From positions 1,550,001 through 1,614,000 of the forward strand of contig NZ_CP063196.1 of NCBI RefSeq assembly GCF_003574835.2: a stretch of DNA of 64,000 bases. The letters run 5' to 3'. This document shows, piece after piece, positions 60,999-64,000 of the stretch; position 1 is the stretch's first letter; each line of letters begins with the position of its first letter. The position numbers and the translations under genes were made by a program. Origin of the DNA: Thermobifida halotolerans. Its GTDB lineage: Bacteria; Actinomycetota; Actinomycetes; Streptosporangiales; Streptosporangiaceae. Under the pieces are notes generated by a model. That model ran no database searches, was not told the DNA's origin, and saw only the letters and a list, made by a program, of their open reading frames with translations.

Positions 60999-62699
60999 AT
61001 GAGTCACCACCTCGACGGCGGGGACGCCGTGGTCGCCGCGTTCGGCGCGATCGGGGCCGACTACATCTTCTCCTCACCCGGCTCGGAGTGGGCCCCGGTG
61101 TGGGAGTCGCTGGCCCGGCACCACCGCGACCACCTGCCCTGCCCGAAGTACCTCGACCTGACCCACGAGACCGTGGCCGTGGGCATGGCCACCGGCTACA
61201 GTCTCCTCACCCGCCGCGCCCAGGGCGTGCTGCTGCACGCAGGCCCCGGCCTGCTGCAGGGGGCGTGCGCCATCCACGGCGCACTCCTGGCCGGCGCGCC
61301 CATGGTGATCGCCTCCTCCGAGTCGACCACCTACGGGGACGGCACCGGTCCGGACCCGGGCGGGCAGTGGTACCGCAACCTGTCGGTCGTCGGCGGTCCG
61401 CACACGATGGCGCAGCCCTTCGTGAAGTGGGCCAACCAGGCCGCGAGCGTCTCCACCCTGTTCACCATGGTGACCCGCTCCGCCGAGATGGCGGGGCGGG
61501 CCCCCTCCGGTCCGGTCTACCTCAACGTTCCGCTCGAGGTGCTGCTGGAGCCGTGGGAGGAGCGTGCGACGGCGCCGACCGCCCCGAAGGGCTCGACCGT
61601 CAGCTCCCCCGAGGAGATCGCCGCGGTTCTCGACCTGCTCGCCGAGGCGGAGAACCCGGTCATCGTCACCGAGAGCACCGGCCGCGAGGCCGACGGCATG
61701 CGGGCTCTCGTCGGCTTCGCCGAGGCCCTGCAGATCCCGGTGGTCGAGCCGAACTCCACCGTGTGCGCGAACTTCCCCAGAAACCACGAGTTGCACGCCG
61801 GCGACAGCATCGACCCCTTCATGGACACCGCCGACCTGATCCTCCTGGTCAACTGCCGGTCGCCGTTCTATCCGCCGAGCAGGCGCCCGGCCCGCGCCAG
61901 GATCGTCGTGGTCGACGAGGTCCCCCAGCGGCCGCACATCGCCTACCAGGTGCTGTATGCCGACCACTACCTGGAGGGGGGCGTGGCCGCCACCCTGCGG
62001 GAGATGACCCGGCTGGTCCGCGAGAACCCGCCCGAGGCGGCCCTGCTGGAGCGGCGGCGCGCGGCCCAGCTCACCAGGCGGGCCGCCGAGACCGCCGCCA
62101 TCGAGGCCGCCGAGCAGCGCGCCGCGGGGGCCGACGGGATCGACCCGGTCCACCTGGTCGCCGCCCTGCGCGAACTGTTCGCCGACGACGACCCGATCGT
62201 GGTCGACGAGACCATCACCCACGGCGGCCTGGTCCGGCGCCACATGCGACGCTCCACCCCCGACTCCTACCTGTACGTGCAGGGCGGACTCGGTCAGGGC
62301 ATCGCGTGGGCACTGGGCGCCAGGCTCGCCGCACCCGAGCGTCCCGTCGTGCTGACGGTCGGGGACGGAGCGTTCCAGTACAACCCCGTCATCCAGTCGC
62401 TCGACGCCGCACGGGCCTACGGCCTGCCGCTGCTCGTCGTCGTCTTCAACAACCACCAGTACCGGTCGATGAAGATGAACCACCTGCGGTTCTACCCGGA
62501 GGGAGCGGCGGTCGAGACCGGCGAGTTCCTGGGGGTGGACCTCAGCGGACAACCGGAGCTGTCCGCCTTCGCCGAACCCTTCGGCATGCACGCGGAAAGC
62601 GTCGCGCACGCCGACGACCTGACCCCGGCCCTGTCCCGGGCGCTGAAGGCCGTCAGAGAGGGCACGACCGCGGTCGTCAACGTCTCGGTGACCCGCTGA
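60999..62699 (+). CDS. Thiamine diphosphate-dependent enzyme (benzoylformate decarboxylase / acetolactate synthase superfamily)
   Basis: The 566-residue protein has the three ThDP domains. The PYR domain carries the catalytic Glu in DLTHETVAVGMATGYS; a central domain lies at ~190-330. The PP domain has the diphosphate/Mg motif GDGAFQYNPVIQSLDAARAY...NN. ThDP enzymes of this group decarboxylate 2-oxo acids or join the product to another carbonyl. With a hydroxy-acid dehydrogenase downstream and an aldehyde dehydrogenase upstream, a 2-oxo-acid decarboxylase making an aldehyde is the simplest reading. Confidence 0.85.
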   Translation: MSHHLDGGDAVVAAFGAIGADYIFSSPGSEWAPVWESLARHHRDHLPCPKYLDLTHETVAVGMATGYSLLTRRAQGVLLHAGPGLLQGACAIHGALLAGAPMVIASSESTTYGDGTGPDPGGQWYRNLSVVGGPHTMAQPFVKWANQAASVSTLFTMVTRSAEMAGRAPSGPVYLNVPLEVLLEPWEERATAPTAPKGSTVSSPEEIAAVLDLLAEAENPVIVTESTGREADGMRALVGFAEALQIPVVEPNSTVCANFPRNHELHAGDSIDPFMDTADLILLVNCRSPFYPPSRRPARARIVVVDEVPQRPHIAYQVLYADHYLEGGVAATLREMTRLVRENPPEAALLERRRAAQLTRRAAETAAIEAAEQRAAGADGIDPVHLVAALRELFADDDPIVVDETITHGGLVRRHMRRSTPDSYLYVQGGLGQGIAWALGARLAAPERPVVLTVGDGAFQYNPVIQSLDAARAYGLPLLVVVFNNHQYRSMKMNHLRFYPEGAAVETGEFLGVDLSGQPELSAFAEPFGMHAESVAHADDLTPALSRALKAVREGTTAVVNVSVTR

Positions 62700-62736
62700 T
62701 CCGCAAGCCGCCGACCGACCAACCGGAGCACCACCG

Positions 62737-63807
62737 ATGCCACCAGCAAAAACCGTGATCCCCGCCGGTGACCTGGCCGACCTCGTCACCGCTCTGTTCA
62801 CCGGGGCGGGAACCAGCCCCGAGCACGCCCGCACGATCAGCGACGTCCTGATCTGGGCGGGCCTGCGCGGAGTGGACTCCCACGGGGTCTCCCGCGTCCC
62901 CCGCTACCTGGAGCTGCTCGCCTCGGGCGAGGCCAACCCCAGGCCCGACCTCCAGGTGACGTCGAGCACGCCGGGGGTCGCCGTCCTCGACGCCGACCGT
63001 GCCCCCGGGCCGGTCGCCCTCACCGAGGCCGCCGCCGAGGCGGTAAGCCGCGCCCGCGCCAACGGGATCGGCGCGGTCGCGGTCCGCCGCACCGTCCACA
63101 CCGGGGCCATCGGCTACTACACCTCGAAGATCGCCGAGGAGGGACTCGTCGGCATCGCCTTCGTCGCCGGAATGCCCAACATGGGCTACACCGGCGTCAA
63201 GGGCGCCGCGGTCGCGACGAGCCCGCTGTCGATCGCCGTCCCCACCCGGGAACGGCCCCCGGTCCTGCTCGACATGGCGACCGCCACGATCGCGCTCGGC
63301 AAGATCGCGCAGTACCGCAACAGCGGGAAACCGCTGCCCGAGGGCGCCGCCGCGACCGCCGACGGCGTACCCACCACCGACCCCGGCCTCGCGAAGATGC
63401 CGCTGCCGCTGGGCGGGGCCAAGGGCGCCGGGATGTCCCTGCTGTTCGAGATGCTCACCAGCGTCCTGGTGCAGGCGCCCATCCTCGCCTCGTTCCACGG
63501 CGACGACCCCGAGGGGAGGGTGCACCGGCAGAACGCCCTGATCATCGCGTTGGACCCCGCCGCGTTCGGGGACGCCGACGGCTACGCCGAGACCGTCGCC
63601 CAGACCCTCGACGCGCTCAAGGGCCTGCCGCGCGCGGACGAGGCCACCGAGATCAGCTACCCGGGGGAGCGCAGCGCGGCGACCGCCGCCGAGCGGTCCC
63701 GGGAGGGAATCCCCGTGGCCGGGAAGGTGTGGAAGGAGCTCGCCGCCGCCGCCGAACGGACGGGCGTGCGGCTTCCCGCGGTGTTAGGGGATACCGTGCG
63801 TCTGTGA
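62737..63807 (+). CDS. Malate/L-lactate dehydrogenase-family (Ldh2) oxidoreductase
   Basis: The 356-residue protein belongs to the non-Rossmann NAD(P) dehydrogenases: LRGVDSHGVSRVPRYLELLASGEANPRP near residue 45, catalytic His in RRTVHTGAIGYYTSKIAEEG, then AVATSPLSIAVPT and GGAKGAGMSLLFEML. Members oxidise malate, sulfolactate, ureidoglycolate or other 2-hydroxy acids. It lies 37 bases after the ThDP gene and would supply it with a 2-oxo acid. Confidence 0.88.
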   Translation: MPPAKTVIPAGDLADLVTALFTGAGTSPEHARTISDVLIWAGLRGVDSHGVSRVPRYLELLASGEANPRPDLQVTSSTPGVAVLDADRAPGPVALTEAAAEAVSRARANGIGAVAVRRTVHTGAIGYYTSKIAEEGLVGIAFVAGMPNMGYTGVKGAAVATSPLSIAVPTRERPPVLLDMATATIALGKIAQYRNSGKPLPEGAAATADGVPTTDPGLAKMPLPLGGAKGAGMSLLFEMLTSVLVQAPILASFHGDDPEGRVHRQNALIIALDPAAFGDADGYAETVAQTLDALKGLPRADEATEISYPGERSAATAAERSREGIPVAGKVWKELAAAAERTGVRLPAVLGDTVRL

Positions 63808-63822
63808 CGCGCGGTCCGCGAC

Positions 63823-63846
63823 CGGCCCCGCCGTCAGGCGGGGCCG
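63823..63846 (+). terminator. Terminator of the five-gene operon
   Basis: CGGCCCCGCC (63823-63832) and GGCGGGGCCG (63837-63846) form a perfect 10-bp stem with loop GTCA, 16 bases after the last stop. Confidence 0.8.
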
Positions 63847-63965
63847 CACCGCAGCCCGTACGATCAGGTCCTCGGAAGCCGGACGGCCCACAGGTCCGGC
63901 CGGGGCCCTTCACCGTCTGTGGGGGACGCCTTCGCCGGTGTCCAGGGGGAGGAAGGAACGATCCC

Positions 63966-64000
63966 ATGGCCGAACGTCCCGGACGCAGAAACCCGCGGGT
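63966..64000 (+). CDS. 5' end of an unidentified gene, cut by the window
   Basis: An ATG at 63966 is preceded by GGGGGAGGAAGGAACG, a strong ribosome binding site. Eleven codons are visible (MAERPGRRNPR). They are too few to identify; a regulator of the adjacent operon is possible but not supported. Confidence 0.5.
   Translation, partial: MAERPGRRNPR

Overview
The window is about 64 kb of very GC-rich DNA with actinobacterial gene style: many GTG starts, a few TTG starts, and 4-base ATGA/GTGA overlaps between operon genes. Thermobifida or another Nocardiopsaceae member is the likely source. The strongest pointer is a secreted AA10 lytic polysaccharide monooxygenase (33.9-35.2 kb) built AA10-FnIII-CBM2, like T. 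fusca E8. A perfect copy of the CelR operator TGGGAGCGCTCCCA and one degenerate copy lie upstream of it. Genus is inference; high-GC actinomycete is safe. I saw no tRNA, rRNA, CRISPR array or intact insertion sequence.

Layout. 0-14 kb holds mostly single metabolic genes: the 3' part of an ADP-forming acyl-CoA synthetase, an Old Yellow Enzyme-type flavoprotein lacking one of four cluster cysteines, a methyltransferase, a RidA-like protein, a DAO-family oxidase, an F420-type LLM oxidoreductase, an ECF41/SigJ sigma factor with a likely target oxidoreductase, and a sugar porter. Two gene remnants also lie there. 14-22 kb is an unusual block: a SulP transporter, a broken MFS pump, a zinc-ribbon protein, a MerR regulator with release factor 3, a small unknown protein and a HelR/HelD-like RNA polymerase helicase. 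Six copies of one sequence element (core ACGTNAGRGTAGRNT) are scattered through it, which I read as a local MerR regulon. 22.3-30.6 kb is a second, incomplete complex I operon on the minus strand: NuoA, a degenerate NuoB/NuoD-like fusion with a His-Gly-Thr-Asp repeat, and NuoH, J, K, L, M, N. All electron-input subunits are missing.

31-40 kb holds a Uma2-family protein, a fused aminodeoxychorismate synthase, the polysaccharide monooxygenase, a DtxR/MntR-type regulator beside a Mn/Zn ABC uptake operon, an uncharacterised protein and a LysE exporter. 40.5-48.9 kb is a catabolic block: divergent cupin and carboxymuconolactone-decarboxylase-like genes, a LysR regulator, and a tight seven-gene operon (extradiol-type VOC protein, aldehyde dehydrogenase, FAH-family hydrolase, small VOC protein, alpha/beta hydrolase, GlcG/HbpS-like protein, MetE-like protein). 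It resembles a meta-cleavage route with two odd extra genes. A CPA2 antiporter follows.

51-64 kb is a second catabolic locus. A peptide/nickel-type ABC importer on the minus strand (one gene is a permease-ATPase fusion; the binding-protein gene is frameshifted at a run of eight G) faces a plus-strand operon of aldehyde dehydrogenase, L-2-hydroxyglutarate-oxidase-like enzyme, amidohydrolase, ThDP-dependent enzyme and malate/lactate-type dehydrogenase. The last, the ThDP enzyme and the aldehyde dehydrogenase could convert a 2-hydroxy acid to a 2-oxo acid, an aldehyde and an acid; the substrate cannot be read from the sequence. All functional calls come from motif recognition by eye, without database searches.
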